Source: Symsagittifera roscoffensis
Lineage: Eukaryota; Xenacoelomorpha; Acoela; Convolutidae
Assembly: GCF_963678635.1 (NCBI RefSeq)
Contig: NC_087064.1
Coordinates: forward strand, 53,216,684 to 53,280,683
DNA: 64,000 nt
Direction of reading: 5' to 3'
Shown here: piece by piece, positions 22,050 through 34,680 of the stretch
Position numbering within the stretch: position 1 is the stretch's first letter
Layout: each line of letters begins with the position of its first letter
Position numbers and translations under genes: made by a program
Notes under the pieces: model-generated
The model's input: only the letters and a program-made list of their open reading frames with translations
The model's database searches: none
Told to the model about the DNA's origin: nothing

Positions 22050-22582
22050 TATTAAAAGTGTATGATTACCACTGGTAAATATAGTATCTAACTAAGATTA
22101 AAACGAAATAAAATAAATGTGTGAATTAAAACTGACTGTAGTCTAAAAAGAGCAATCAGTGACTTCAAGTCCACTGTACTTCGTAGAGTAGACGTCAATT
22201 GGTACATGATTAAACAATAAAGGTCAAGGTTAAGATATACTAAAATACTAAATCACAACATTCCCCACTGCACAAAAATTTCTATCTGCCCGCTCCCCAA
22301 TGTAGCCAATATCACACATATACTCCATTCTCCCCTCACTCCACCAGGGCCAAAGTTGAAACAAAAAGTAACCGCGTTTAGCAGCAATGGAAATTAACAG
22401 AGAGTACAAATTACAATGGAGGTGATTATATGGTAATATATACAGGCTACCTACAAGATTACACAGAAATCTACCGCGACTGTACAAAATGTTATGTAAA
22501 TTGGGGTTATGTGACATTTCTACAAATAAAACAAGCTAACCTACATAACTAACTAATTAAAAATGTACAAAATCACTCAATT
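22050..22582. repeat. Segment shared by modules I and II only; possible LTR-element end
   Basis: After GTGTCATCT modules I and II diverge abruptly from module III, about 40 bp before SLC6 exon 3. Read on the minus strand, GCAGTGGGGAATGTTGTGA near 22252-22270 looks like a polypurine tract followed by an LTR start (TGTTGTG). A 90-codon minus-strand ORF (22517-22248) abuts it, and its copy (34502-34233) is equally open. The Gypsy elements here have the same GGGGAA|TGT arrangement. A fragment of a third LTR retrotransposon is plausible but not proven. Confidence 0.4.
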
Positions 22583-25500
22583 TGCTTGCAAATTTAAAAA
22601 TTCAGATGACATTGAGACATACTTTCTGTCCAAAAAATTCGCTTTTGCATGCGAAAAATGTCTGAAAAAGGTCATTTGCTCTTTTCAATTATTTTTGTCT
22701 GTCCGAACTTTTTGCTACTAATTATATAAGTATAAAAGGAGCCATTTAGCTGTTGCATACAACAAGAATTCTGTCACCAAGACTAAGTTTACATGTGGCA
22801 TGAAACTTAATCTTGCAGGCGAAACTTATGAAAACAATCACATTGCTCTCATAATTTGAATAAATTTATCGGAGGTTTTAAGTTTTTGAAATAACTGAGG
22901 CCTTCAAGCTTCAACTAAATTAAAGTAGCTCTTTGAAGCTTCGCGTTTGCCTTTTTGTCGGCTTTTTATGTTTTTTCCCTGAAAACTGCTTGGCAGATAT
23001 TTGTAAAAGGAAACATTTTTTCAATTGTCTCAAGTTTTTTTTTAATTGTCGTCTTTGAGATTCTACATTTGACTACTCTGTTCACCTTGTCTAATTGCAA
23101 TCAAATTTAACTGTGCGTCAAAATCTGATTCATATATTGAATTTTATTTGGCGTTACTCTAGCATATCTTTTTCACCAACCACTCTTCACATTCATTGAA
23201 TTTTATTTAAATACGAGACGCCTAGAGCCCAATTTTTTTCTTGAACGCAATGTTCAAATGAACACATTGTTTTACTTTTGCCGAGCGCAATGTCAAAGTT
23301 TTTTAGATTCAAGTTTTAAGAAAACCGAGAAGTTTTCAGATCTCTTAGGTATTCTTAACTCCAGAATATTCTTGAATCCTGTTAGAAACAAGGCTTTCTG
23401 TACACAAGGTAAAATTGATTCCACTTCAAGGCTAAACAATACCTGTGAATTCTTTGTTCCAATTTTACCTGCACAGATTAATTTCATTCTGAAATGACCT
23501 TACTAAAAGGAGCAACCTATTGCTTCGAAAATGATTTTTTTTCGAACCGATTCGTTCTATAAAGTAAGTTGAATTATACTAAGTTTTCTTTTATGGGATA
23601 GGTTGCTTGGGAGAAAAACTTCAGTTCTTTGCAAATCGGTTCTAGCTCTGAAAACAAGTTGAAATATTTCAAAGTTTTATTGTTCACTAGCCTGCTCAAA
23701 AAAAATAAAATTTTTGCATCTCGATTCAAGTTATGACTCGATTCAACAACTCGAACAGTTCTAATGTTTTATTGCTCAATAGTTTACCTGAAAAAGTTAC
23801 CTTTCTTGAACCGATTTGCTTTATAAAATGTTTGACAAGTTTCATTGCTTGAAAGCTTTCTTAGAAACACTAGCTTTGTGAATCGATTCAACGTATGAAT
23901 TAACATGAACATTTCTTTAAATGCCATAGTTCGAATGGCTTGCTGAGTAAGTTTTCATAGATTTTGAGAAGCGAGTCACGCATTGAATTAGCCTTTAAAG
24001 TTCAAGAATCCGCTCGACTAGCTATTTTGCGAATCAATTGACGCTAAGTTCCAAGGCTTAAAGGGCTTGCTACGAAGTTTTGAGCTTTTTGCGAATCGAT
24101 TTACGGTATGACAAAGCTATAAGGATTTCAAAGTTTCATCACTTGAGATGGTTTGCTTGAAAAACACTTTTTTGTTTGGAAAACCTACTTTTTACTAAGC
24201 GATTTAAAGCATGAAAAGTTTTTTGAATCGGTTCACGTTGCAATGTTTTGACAGATTTCAAAGTTACATGGACTGAAAGAGTAGCTGGCGGCGAAAAACT
24301 TAAATTTTTGCAAACCGATTCACACTATAGAAAATAGTAGTTTTTTGCGAGATGATAGATTTATGGAGACTGGCTTGCTAGTTTTTGCTTAAAACGTTAA
24401 CCACGTTAATCAAGATGGCTAGAAAGAAATATTTTTGGTGCGATCACGCTTAAAATTAATGGAGTATGTATTTCAATATCGCTTTAGCAAAAACTTTGCA
24501 TTGACCTGTCGAAATTTATATAAATGAAAGCGCAATTGTTCCTTAAAATTCAGTTGCATCGAAATTTGTACTTGAAACATTTGGTGTGAGAATTAATATA
24601 AGATAAAATAATTTAAGATAGGAACTGACCTTTTTCAGATCTTTTTTTTGCATGCAAAAGTTAATTTTTCACGCAGAAAGGATGTCTCAAGGTCACCTAA
24701 AATTTCAAAACTGCATTCAAAATTGCTCAAAGTTATTAGATTGCTCTTTTCAATTATTTTTGTCTGTTCCAACTTTTTGCTACTAATTATAGAGAGTTGC
24801 AAAAATTTCGGACAGACAGAAATAATTAAAAAGAGCAATCTTTCTGAGCAAGTTTTCTTTTATGGGATAGGTTGCTTGGGAGAAAAACTTCAGTTCTTTG
24901 CAAATCGGTTCTAGCTATGAAAACAAGTTGAAAAATTTCAAAGTTTTTTTGTTCACTAGCTTGTTCAAAAAAAATAAAATTTTTGCATCTCGATTCAAAT
25001 TATGACTCGATTCAACAACTCAAACAGTTCTAATGTTTTATTGCTCAATAGTTTACCTGAAAAAGTTACCTTTCTTGAACCGATTTGCTTTATAAAATGT
25101 TTGACAAGTTTCATTGCTTGAAAGCTTTCTTAGAAGCACTAGCTTTGTGAATCGATTTAACGTATGAATTTACATGAACATTTCTTTAAAAGCCATAGTT
25201 CGAATGGCTTGCTGAGTAAGTTTTCATAGATTTTGAGTAGCGAGTCACGCATTGAATTAGCCTTTAAAGTTCAAGAATCCGCTCGACTAGCTATTTTGCG
25301 AATCAAATGACGCTAAGTTTCAAGGGTTAAATGGCTTGCTACGAAGTTTTGAGCTTTTTGCGAATCGATTTACGGTATGACAAAGCTATAAGGATTTCAA
25401 AGTTTCATCACTTGAGATGGCTTGCTTGAAAAACACTTTTTTGTTTGGAAAACCTACTTTTTACTAAGTGATTTACAGCATGAAAAGTGTTTTGAATCGG

Positions 25501-28500
25501 TTCACGTTGCAATGTTTTGACAGATTTCAAAGTTACATGGACTGAAAGAGTAGCTGGCGGCGAAAAACTTAAATTTTTGCAAACCGATTCACACTATAGA
25601 AAATAGTAGTTTTTTGCGAGATGATAGATTTATGGAGACTGGCTTGCTAGTTTTTGCTTAAAACGTTAACCACGTTAATCAAGATGGCTAGAAAGAAATA
25701 TTTTTGGTGCGATCACGCTTAAAATTAATGGAGTATGTATTTCAATATCGCTTTAGCAAAAACTTTGCATTGACCTGTCGAAATTTATATAAATGAAAGC
25801 GCAATTGATCCTTAAAATTCAGTTGCATCGAAATTTGTACTTGAAACATTTGGTGTGAGAATTAATATAAGATAAATTAATTCAAGATAAGAACTGACCT
25901 TTTTCAGATCTTTTTTTGCATGCAAAAGTTAATTTTTCACGCAGAAAGGATGTCTCAAGGTCACCTAAAATTTCAAAACTGCATTCAAAATTGCTCAAAG
26001 TTTGTAGATTGCTCTTTTCAATTATTTTTGTCTGTTCCAACTTTTTGCTACTAATTATATAAGTATAAAAGGAGCCATTTAGCTGTTGCATACAACAAGA
26101 ATTCTGTCACCAAGACTAAGTTTACATGTGGCATGAAACTTAATCTTGCAGGCGAAACTTATGAAAACAATCACATTGCTCTCATAATTTGAATAAATTT
26201 ATCGGAGGTTTTAAGTTTTTGAAATAACTGAGGCCTTCAAGCTTCAACTAAATTAAAGTAGCTCTTTGAAGCTTCGCGTTTGCCTTTTTGTCGGCTTTTT
26301 ATGTTTTTTCCCTGAAAACTGCTTGGCAGATATTTGTAAAAGGAAACATTTTTTCAATTGTCTCAAGTTTTTTTTTAATTGTCGTCTTTGAGATTCTACA
26401 TTTGACTACTCTGTTCACCTTGTCTAATTGCAATCAAATTTAACTGTGCGTCAAAATCTGATTCATATATTGAATTTTATTTGGCGTTACTCTAGCATAT
26501 CTTTTTCACCAACCACTCTTCACATTCATTGAATTTTATTTAAATACGAGACGCCTAGAGCCCAATTTTTTTCTTGAACGCAATGTTCAAATGAACACAT
26601 TGTTTTACTTTTGCCGAGCGCAATGTCAAAGTTTTTTAGATTCAAGTTTTAAGAAAACCGAGAAGTTTTCAGATCTCTTAGGTATTCTTAACTCCAGAAT
26701 ATTCTTGAATCCTGTTAGAAACAAGGCTTTCTGTACACAAGGTAAAATTGATTCCACTTCAAGGCTAAACAATACCTGTGAATTCTTTGTTCCAATTTTA
26801 CCTGCACAGATTAATTTCATTCTGAAATGACCTTACTAAAAGGAGCAACCTATTGCTTCGAAAATGATTTTTTTTCGAACCGATTCGTTCTATAAAGTAA
26901 GTTGAATTATACTAAGTTTTCTTTTATGGGATAGGTTGCTTGGGAGAAAAACTTCAGTTCTTTGCAAATCGGTTCTAGCTCTGAAAACAAGTTGAAATAT
27001 TTCAAAGTTTTATTGTTCACTAGCCTGCTCAAAAAAAATAAAATTTTTGCATCTCGATTCAAGTTATGACTCGATTCAACAACTCGAACAGTTCTAATGT
27101 TTTATTGCTCAATAGTTTACCTGAAAAAGTTACCTTTCTTGAACCGATTTGCTTTATAAAATGTTTGACAAGTTTCATTGCTTGAAAGCTTTCTTAGAAA
27201 CACTAGCTTTGTGAATCGATTCAACGTATGAATTAACATGAACATTTCTTTAAATGCCATAGTTCGAATGGCTTGCTGAGTAAGTTTTCATAGATTTTGA
27301 GAAGCGAGTCACGCATTGAATTAGCCTTTAAAGTTCAAGAATCCGCTCGACTAGCTATTTTGCGAATCAATTGACGCTAAGTTCCAAGGCTTAAAGGGCT
27401 TGCTACGAAGTTTTGAGCTTTTTGCGAATCGATTTACGGTATGACAAAGCTATAAGGATTTCAAAGTTTCATCACTTGAGATGGTTTGCTTGAAAAACAC
27501 TTTTTTGTTTGGAAAACCTACTTTTTACTAAGCGATTTAAAGCATGAAAAGTTTTTTGAATCGGTTCACGTTGCAATGTTTTGACAGATTTCAAAGTTAC
27601 ATGGACTGAAAGAGTAGCTGGCGGCGAAAAACTTAAATTTTTGCAAACCGATTCACACTATAGAAAATAGTAGTTTTTTGCGAGATGATAGATTTATGGA
27701 GACTGGCTTGCTAGTTTTTGCTTAAAACGTTAACCACGTTAATCAAGATGGCTAGAAAGAAATATTTTTGGTGCGATCACGCTTAAAATTAATGGAGTAT
27801 GTATTTCAATATCGCTTTAGCAAAAACTTTGCATTGACCTGTCGAAATTTATATAAATGAAAGCGCAATTGTTCCTTAAAATTCAGTTGCATCGAAATTT
27901 GTACTTGAAACATTTGGTGTGAGAATTAATATAAGATAAAATAATTTAAGATAGGAACTGACCTTTTTCAGATCTTTTTTTTGCATGCAAAAGTTAATTT
28001 TTCACGCAGAAAGGATGTCTCAAGGTCACCTAAAATTTCAAAACTGCATTCAAAATTGCTCAAAGTTATTAGATTGCTCTTTTCAATTATTTTTGTCTGT
28101 TCCAACTTTTTGCTACTAATTATAGAGAGTTGCAAAAATTTCGGACAGACAGAAATAATTAAAAAGAGCAATCTTTCTGAGCAAGTTTTCTTTTATGGGA
28201 TAGGTTGCTTGGGAGAAAAACTTCAGTTCTTTGCAAATCGGTTCTAGCTATGAAAACAAGTTGAAAAATTTCAAAGTTTTTTTGTTCACTAGCTTGTTCA
28301 AAAAAAATAAAATTTTTGCATCTCGATTCAAATTATGACTCGATTCAACAACTCAAACAGTTCTAATGTTTTATTGCTCAATAGTTTACCTGAAAAAGTT
28401 ACCTTTCTTGAACCGATTTGCTTTATAAAATGTTTGACAAGTTTCATTGCTTGAAAGCTTTCTTAGAAGCACTAGCTTTGTGAATCGATTTAACGTATGA

Positions 28501-31500
28501 ATTAACATGAACATTTCTTTAAAAGCCATAGTTCGAATGGCTTGCTGAGTAAGTTTTCATAGATTTTGAGTAGCGAGTCACGCATTGAATTAGCCTTTAA
28601 AGTTCAAGAATCCGCTCGACTAGCTATTTTGCGAATCAAATGACGCTAAGTTTCAAGGGTTAAATGGCTTGCTACGAAGTTTTGAGCTTTTTGCGAATCG
28701 ATTTACGGTATGACAAAGCTATAAGGATTTCAAAGTTTCATCACTTGAGATGGCTTGCTTGAAAAACACTTTTTTGTTTGGAAAACCTACTTTTTACTAA
28801 GTGATTTACAGCATGAAAAGTGTTTTGAATCGGTTCACGTTGCAATGTTTTGACAGATTTCAAAGTTACATGGACTGAAAGAGTAGCTGGCGGCGAAAAA
28901 CTTAAATTTTTGCAAACCGATTCACACTATAGAAAATAGTAGTTTTTTGCGAGATGATAGATTTATGGAGACTGGCTTGCTAGTTTTTGCTTAAAACGTT
29001 AACCACGTTAATCAAGATGGCTAGAAAGAAATATTTTTGGTGCGATCACGCTTAAAATTAATGGAGTATGTATTTCAATATCGCTTTAGCAAAAACTTTG
29101 CATTGACCTGTCGAAATTTATATAAATGAAAGCGCAATTGATCCTTAAAATTCAGTTGCATCGAAATTTGTACTTGAAACATTTGGTGTGAGAATTTATT
29201 ATAAGATAAATTAATTCAAGATAAGAACTGACCTTTTTCAGATCTTTTTTTGCATGCAAAAGTTAATTTTTCACGCAGAAAGGATGTCTCAAGGTCACCT
29301 AAAATTTCAAAACTGCATTCAAAATTGCTCAAAGTTTGTAGATTGCTCTTTTCAATTATTTTTGTCTGTTCCAACTTTTTGCTACTAATTATAGAGAGTT
29401 GCAAAAATTTCGGACAGACAGAAATAATTAAAAAGAGCAATCTTTCTGAGCAAGTTTTCTTTTATGGGATAGGTTGCTTGGGAGAAAAACTTCAGTTCTT
29501 TGCAAATCGGTTCTAGCTATGAAAACAAGTTGCAAAATTTCAAAGTTTTTTTGTTCACTAGCTTGTTCAAAAAAATAAAATTTTTGCATCTCGATTCAAA
29601 TTATGACTCGATTCAACAACTCGAACAGTTCTAATGTTTTATTGCTCAATAGTTTACCTGAAAAAGTTACCTTTCTTGAACCGATTTGCTTTATAAAATG
29701 TTTGACAAAATTCATTGCTTGAAAGCTTTCTTAGAAGCACTAGCTTTGTGAATCGATTCAACGTATGAATTAACATGAACATTTCTTTAAAAGCCGTAGT
29801 TCGAATGGCTTGCTGAGTAAGTTTTCATAGATTTTGAGAAGCGAGTCACGCATTGAATTAGCCTTTAAAGTTCAAGAATCCGCTCGACTAGCTATTTTGC
29901 GAATCAAATGACGCTAAGTTTCAAGGGTTAAATGGCTTGCTACGAATTTTTGAGCTTTTTGCGAATCGATTTACGGTATGACAAAGCTATAAGGATTTCA
30001 AAGTTTCATCACTTGAGATGGCTTGCTTGAAAAACACTTTTTTGTTTGGAAAACCTACTTTTTACTAAGCGATTTAAAGCATGAAAAGTTTTTTGAATCG
30101 GTTCACGTTGCAATGTTTTGACAGATTTCAAAGTTACATGGACTGAAAGAGTAGCTGAGGGCGAAAAACTTAAATTTTTGCAAACCGATTCACACTATAG
30201 AAAATAGTAGTTTTTTGCGAGATGATAGATTAATGGAGACTGACTTGCTAGTTTTTGCTCAAAACGTTTACCACGTTAATCAAGATGGCTAGAAAGAAAT
30301 ATTTTTGGTGCGATCACGTTTAAAATTAATGGAGTATGTATTTCAATATCGCTTTAGCAAAAACTTTGCATTGACCTGTCGAAATTTATTTAAATGAAAG
30401 CGCAATTGATCCTTAAAATTCAGTTGCATCGAAAATTGTACTTGAAACATTTGGTGTGAGAATTAATCGTAGAAAGTTTACCGGCTCAAAGTGTTAGTGG
30501 TTAGTTGGCTCAATTCTTCTCCTTTCAGTCAAAACGGTTAGTGATTTGAGGTCCAACATGATCTGTACTAGTTGCTTAAGCGTTAGGCAACATTACCCAG
30601 TTGCAGAGTATTCAGATGGTAAGACACGCCTTATAAGTCAATGGCTTGCATGCCATATAAGGAATCATATACTATCCGAAATTCCGGAAGATTCTGCCAT
30701 ATAGCTGGACCGTTGCAGGTGTCCTGTATATGTCATCAAATAAACCACCGGAACTTACATAGTCAGATGTCTCTGCGTGGCACTGCTCAAACTGGCATAT
30801 AAAAATTGTACATTTCTTGGAGATCAATAGTGTTGTCTTACTTGTAGAATTTTGAGAATTTAATTTAGTTGAGAATTTAATATTGAGAGTTCCAGTTTAA
30901 TACCGTATAAGCTGTCTTTGTTCTTGCGTGACTTTTACCTTCGTTTTGTTCAAATCCCGCTGACGTGAAATGGGTGAGTTAAGACCTCAAAAAATCTCTG
31001 CAGTCCCGAAGCTCTGTGTACCCAACTAATTATCATGCTTAGTGGACCATCACACCTTGAGTTATATTAAATTGGATCCCAATTTGGGAAGCATCTTAAA
31101 TATTAATAATGAACTACCTATGGACTGTCCTTAAGCAATAAAAAATAAGGCTGTTACTGAGAACCCAATGTTAGCAATTAGCAATGAACGCAACTTTCTT
31201 AGCAATTAGTATCTTCAATTCGATGTGTTGAGTTTGATGTTTAATGTTACTGGTAGTCTATTATATAGTGAAATTTTTTGTGTTAATATTCGTTATTTTA
31301 TGCAGAATTTCAATTTTCTTTGATGAATTACATTCACCCCACCTATGTCTCTCAAAAAGCCTCTGGAGAAATATTGAATTTTTTTTGATCATTTTTTGTT
31401 ATGGTTTGATCAAAATATAGCATTGGGTTAGTTTGCTTATTATCGTGTTTCGAATATAAACTAGAAGCAAACAGGCAAGAAATTTATATTTTGAGCAAAA

Positions 31501-31865
31501 CACTCAATCTTTTCCTTTTCATTTTTTGGTTAGATGAGTTTCTGAACTTAGTTTATTTTCAAAAAGAAGTTTTTCTATAAGTATATTTGCCGAGCTCGTT
31601 TCCATTATCTATTCCAGCACTTTACTGTCAATTATATTGGACAGCATTTTCGAAGCGTGTTTTAATTAAAAGTCTGCTTTTATTTCCACCAATTTAGCTG
31701 ATTTTATCCTTAAATTTTACTGGACTGCCATCCTCGTTTCTAAACGGACAATTTAGTACTATTTTTGATTATGGCCTGAAAATAAAATTATTATTATAAA
31801 ATTATTATAAAATACTGGTTGTTCGTTTGTATTCGGGTATCAAGATTGATTGGTTGATTTTAAAT

Positions 31866-31923
31866 ATGAGTCAGAGTTCGTCACCAGCAGAAGGTCACCA
31901 AGGGGTCAAATGCGAAAATGAAG
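31866..31923 (+). pseudogene. Duplicated SLC6 exon 1 (module II, first)
   Basis: ATG plus 19 codons beginning [19 protein letters not shown], then donor G|GTACAT. No exon 2 follows before the next exon 1 at 33197, so any transcript from here would have to skip forward. Confidence 0.7.
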
Positions 31924-33196
31924 GTACATTTTGTGCATCACTACGTTGAAAAAATTATCCTTATAATAAATCCCGGGAAATGGGCATTTTTTGTTCATTT
32001 GAGGTCTTTTCTGTCCTAATCTCCATCTAATAGCTGTTAAAAATATGAATTCCGTTTATTATTTCACAATTCTGGAAAAAACTTTCAGCTCTTTGCCTCG
32101 CAATTACTATCCAAATTGTCGCAACTCTACCAGATTTGTTTCAATTTTTGGAGATCAATAGTGTTGTCTTACTTGTAGAATTTTGAGAATTTAATTTAGT
32201 TGAGAATTTAATATTGAGAGTTCCAGTTTAATACCGTATAAGCTGTCTTTGTTCTTGCGTGACTTTTACCTTCGTTTTGTTCAAATCCCGCTGACGTGAA
32301 ATGGGTGAGTTAAGACCTCAAAAAATCTCTGCAGTCCCGAAGCTCTGTGTACCCAACTAATTATCATGCTTAGTGGACCATCACACCTTGAGTTATATTA
32401 AATAGGATCCCAATTTGGGAAGCATCTTAAATATTAATAGTGAACTACCTATGGACTGTCCTTAAGCAATAAAAAATAAGGCTGTTACTGAGAACCCAAT
32501 GTTAGCAATTAGCAATGAACGCAACTTTCTTAGCAATTAGTATCTTCAATTCGATGTGTTGAGTTTGATGTTTAATGTTACTGGTAGTCTATTATATAGT
32601 GAAATTTTTTGTGTTAATATTCGTTATTTTATGCAGAATTTCAATTTTCTTTGATGAATTACATTCACCCCACCTATGTCTCTCAAAAAGCCTCTGGAGA
32701 AATATTGAATTCTTTTTGATCATTTTTTGTTATGGTTTGATCAAAATATAGCATTGGGTTAGTTTGCTTATTATCGTGTTTCGAATATAAACTAGAAGCA
32801 AACAGGCAAGAAATTTATATTTTGAGCAAAACACTCAATCTTTTCCTTTTCATTTTTTGGTTAGATGAGTTTCTGAACTTAGTTTATTTTCAAAAAGAAG
32901 TTTTTCTATTAGTATATTTGCCGAGCTCGTTTCCATTATCTACTCCAGCACTTTACTGTCAATTATATTGGACAGCATTTTCGAAGCGTGTTTTAATTAA
33001 AAGTCTGCTTTTATTTCCACCAATTTAGCTGATTTTATCCTTAAATTTTACTGGACTGCCATCCTCGTTTCTAAGCGGACAATTTAGTACTATTTTTGAT
33101 TATGGCCTGAAAATAAAATTATTATTATAAAATTATTATAAAATACTGGTTGTTCGTTTGTATTCGGGTATCAAAATTGATTTGTTGATTTTAAAT

Positions 33197-33254
33197 ATGA
33201 GTCAGATTTCGTCACCAGCAGAAGGTCACCAAGGGGTCAAATGCGAAAATGAAG
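33197..33254 (+). pseudogene. Duplicated SLC6 exon 1 (module II, second)
   Basis: ATG plus 19 codons, [19 protein letters not shown], identical in protein to the exon 1 at 38884, with the donor G|GTACAT intact. Offset 1331 bp from the previous copy. Confidence 0.7.
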
Positions 33255-33521
33255 GTACATTTTGTGCATCACTACGTTGAAAAAATTATCCTTTTAATAA
33301 ATCCCGGGAAATGGGCATTTTTTGTTCATTTGAGGTCTTTTCTCTCCTAATCTCCATCTAATAGCTGTTAAAAATAAGAATTCCGTTTATTATTTCACAA
33401 TTCTGGAAAAAAGTTTCAGCTCTTTGCCTCGCAATTACTATCCAAATTGTCGCAACTCTACCAGATTTGTTTCAATTTTTGTTGGAACCTATTTTTTTTG
33501 TGAAATTTTTTCATCAAAAAG

Positions 33522-33769
33522 AGACAGCTGCCGAGAAGGAAGTTCCTCCTCAGAATTGCTGTTTTGCAGGATCCGCCCACCATCCCCACTCCCCCTCTGC
33601 CACGCCCTTGCCCTCCTCTCCAGAGACAGCGACAACAGACTCTGCCATTCATCAGCCGGAACAGCAACAACAAAAGGAGCAGCAGGAACATCAGATGCAG
33701 TTGCAGCCGGGAGGGGGAGGAGTAGTGGTGGACGGAGTGGGCAATCGCAGACACAAATGGCCCAGCCAG
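33522..33769 (+). pseudogene. Duplicated SLC6 exon 2 (module II), damaged acceptor
   Basis: The coding part is full length (248 nt) and open, and the donor CAG|GTGAGC is intact. The acceptor differs. The 13 bases that supply TGCTCTATTTCAG in modules I and III are missing, so the exon now follows TCATCAAAAAG directly. An AG remains, but without a pyrimidine tract next to it, so splicing into this copy is probably weak. Confidence 0.7.
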
Positions 33770-34570
33770 GTGAGCAGAAAAGAAAACAAACGGAAAAGAA
33801 AGCAAGCCACAAAAGAAAACTTTCTTCATGCAAAGTTGCTATTTTGTAGGACACATACATCAGCTGAGAGAGTCTAGACAGGTAGAGCTAGAGAACTGAC
33901 TGAGAAAAGATTGCTTTGGCTGATCGCCAGACGCCAAATTTGGCCTGTTTAAAAACCTGAATGTAACCTCGAAAAATGCGTTGAAAATTCATGAGAACAA
34001 ATATGCATAATTGCTCTAATATTACTGTGTCATCTTATTAAAAGTGTATGATTACCACTGGTAAATATAGTATCTAACTAAGATTAAAACGGAATAAAAT
34101 AAATAAGTGAATTAAAACTGACTGTAGTCTAAAAAGAGCAATTAGTGACTCCAAGTCTACTGTACTTCGTAGAGCAGACGTTAATTGGTACATGAATAAA
34201 CAATAAAGGTCAAGTTAAGATATACTAAAATACTAAATCACAACATTCCCCTCTGCACAAAAAGTTATATCTGCCCGCTCCCCAATGTAGCCAATATCAC
34301 ACATATACTCCATTCTCCCCTCACTCCACCAGGGCCAAAGTTGAAACAAAAAGTAACCGCGCTTAGCACCAATGGAAATTAACAGAGAGTACAAATTACA
34401 ATGGAGGTGATTATATGGTAATATATACAGGCTACCTACAAGATTACACAGAAATCTACAGCGACTGTACAAAATGTTATGTAAATTGGGGTTATGTGAC
34501 ATTTCTACAAATAAAACAAGCTAACCTACATAACTAACTAATTAAAATTGTACAAAATCACTCAATTTGA

Positions 34571-34680
34571 GAATAAGTACAAATACGTAAAATGGGTAAT
34601 CCACTGGAGATAAGCTCGAGATAATAAACAAAAATAATATGTCGGCGCCCAAAATTATGCTACGAGAGTTTAAGAGTTTT
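34571..34680. other. Unique spacer between modules II and III
   Basis: About 110 bp (GAATAAGTACAAATACG onward) not found in the other modules. Nothing recognised. Confidence 0.4.

Larger units (their letters stand above)
16985..22582. repeat. SLC6 upstream module I
   Basis: First of three large related modules. In order: MITE chain (to 17912), a region starting AAGTATAAAAGGAGCCATT (17930), a degenerate 85-bp-period repeat (about 18740-19560), a long spacer (19560-21200), SLC6 exon 1 (21201-21258), exon 2 (21536-21783), then from about 22050 a segment absent from module III. It lacks the SLC6 transmembrane exons. Confidence 0.85.
22583..34570. repeat. SLC6 upstream module II, internally expanded
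   Basis: Same content as module I with three levels of internal duplication. (1) 22710-26042 is repeated almost identically as 26043-29375 (3333 bp). (2) A 1269-bp subunit beginning GTTTTCTTTTATGGGATAGG starts at 23583, 24852, 26916, 28185 and 29454. (3) 30821-32151 is repeated as 32152-33482 (1331 bp) and carries exon 1. Then follow exon 2 (33522-33769) and the same terminal segment as module I. Confidence 0.88.

Noticed and set aside
24635-24914. 67- and 88-codon ORFs repeated at 27968-28247 and 29216-29516
   Set aside because: They lie in the MITE ends and the 85-bp-period repeat. Open by composition, not coding.
18740-30480. Regularly spaced repeats as a possible CRISPR array
   Set aside because: Units are diverged and spacing is irregular, there are no cas genes, and the genome is clearly eukaryotic.
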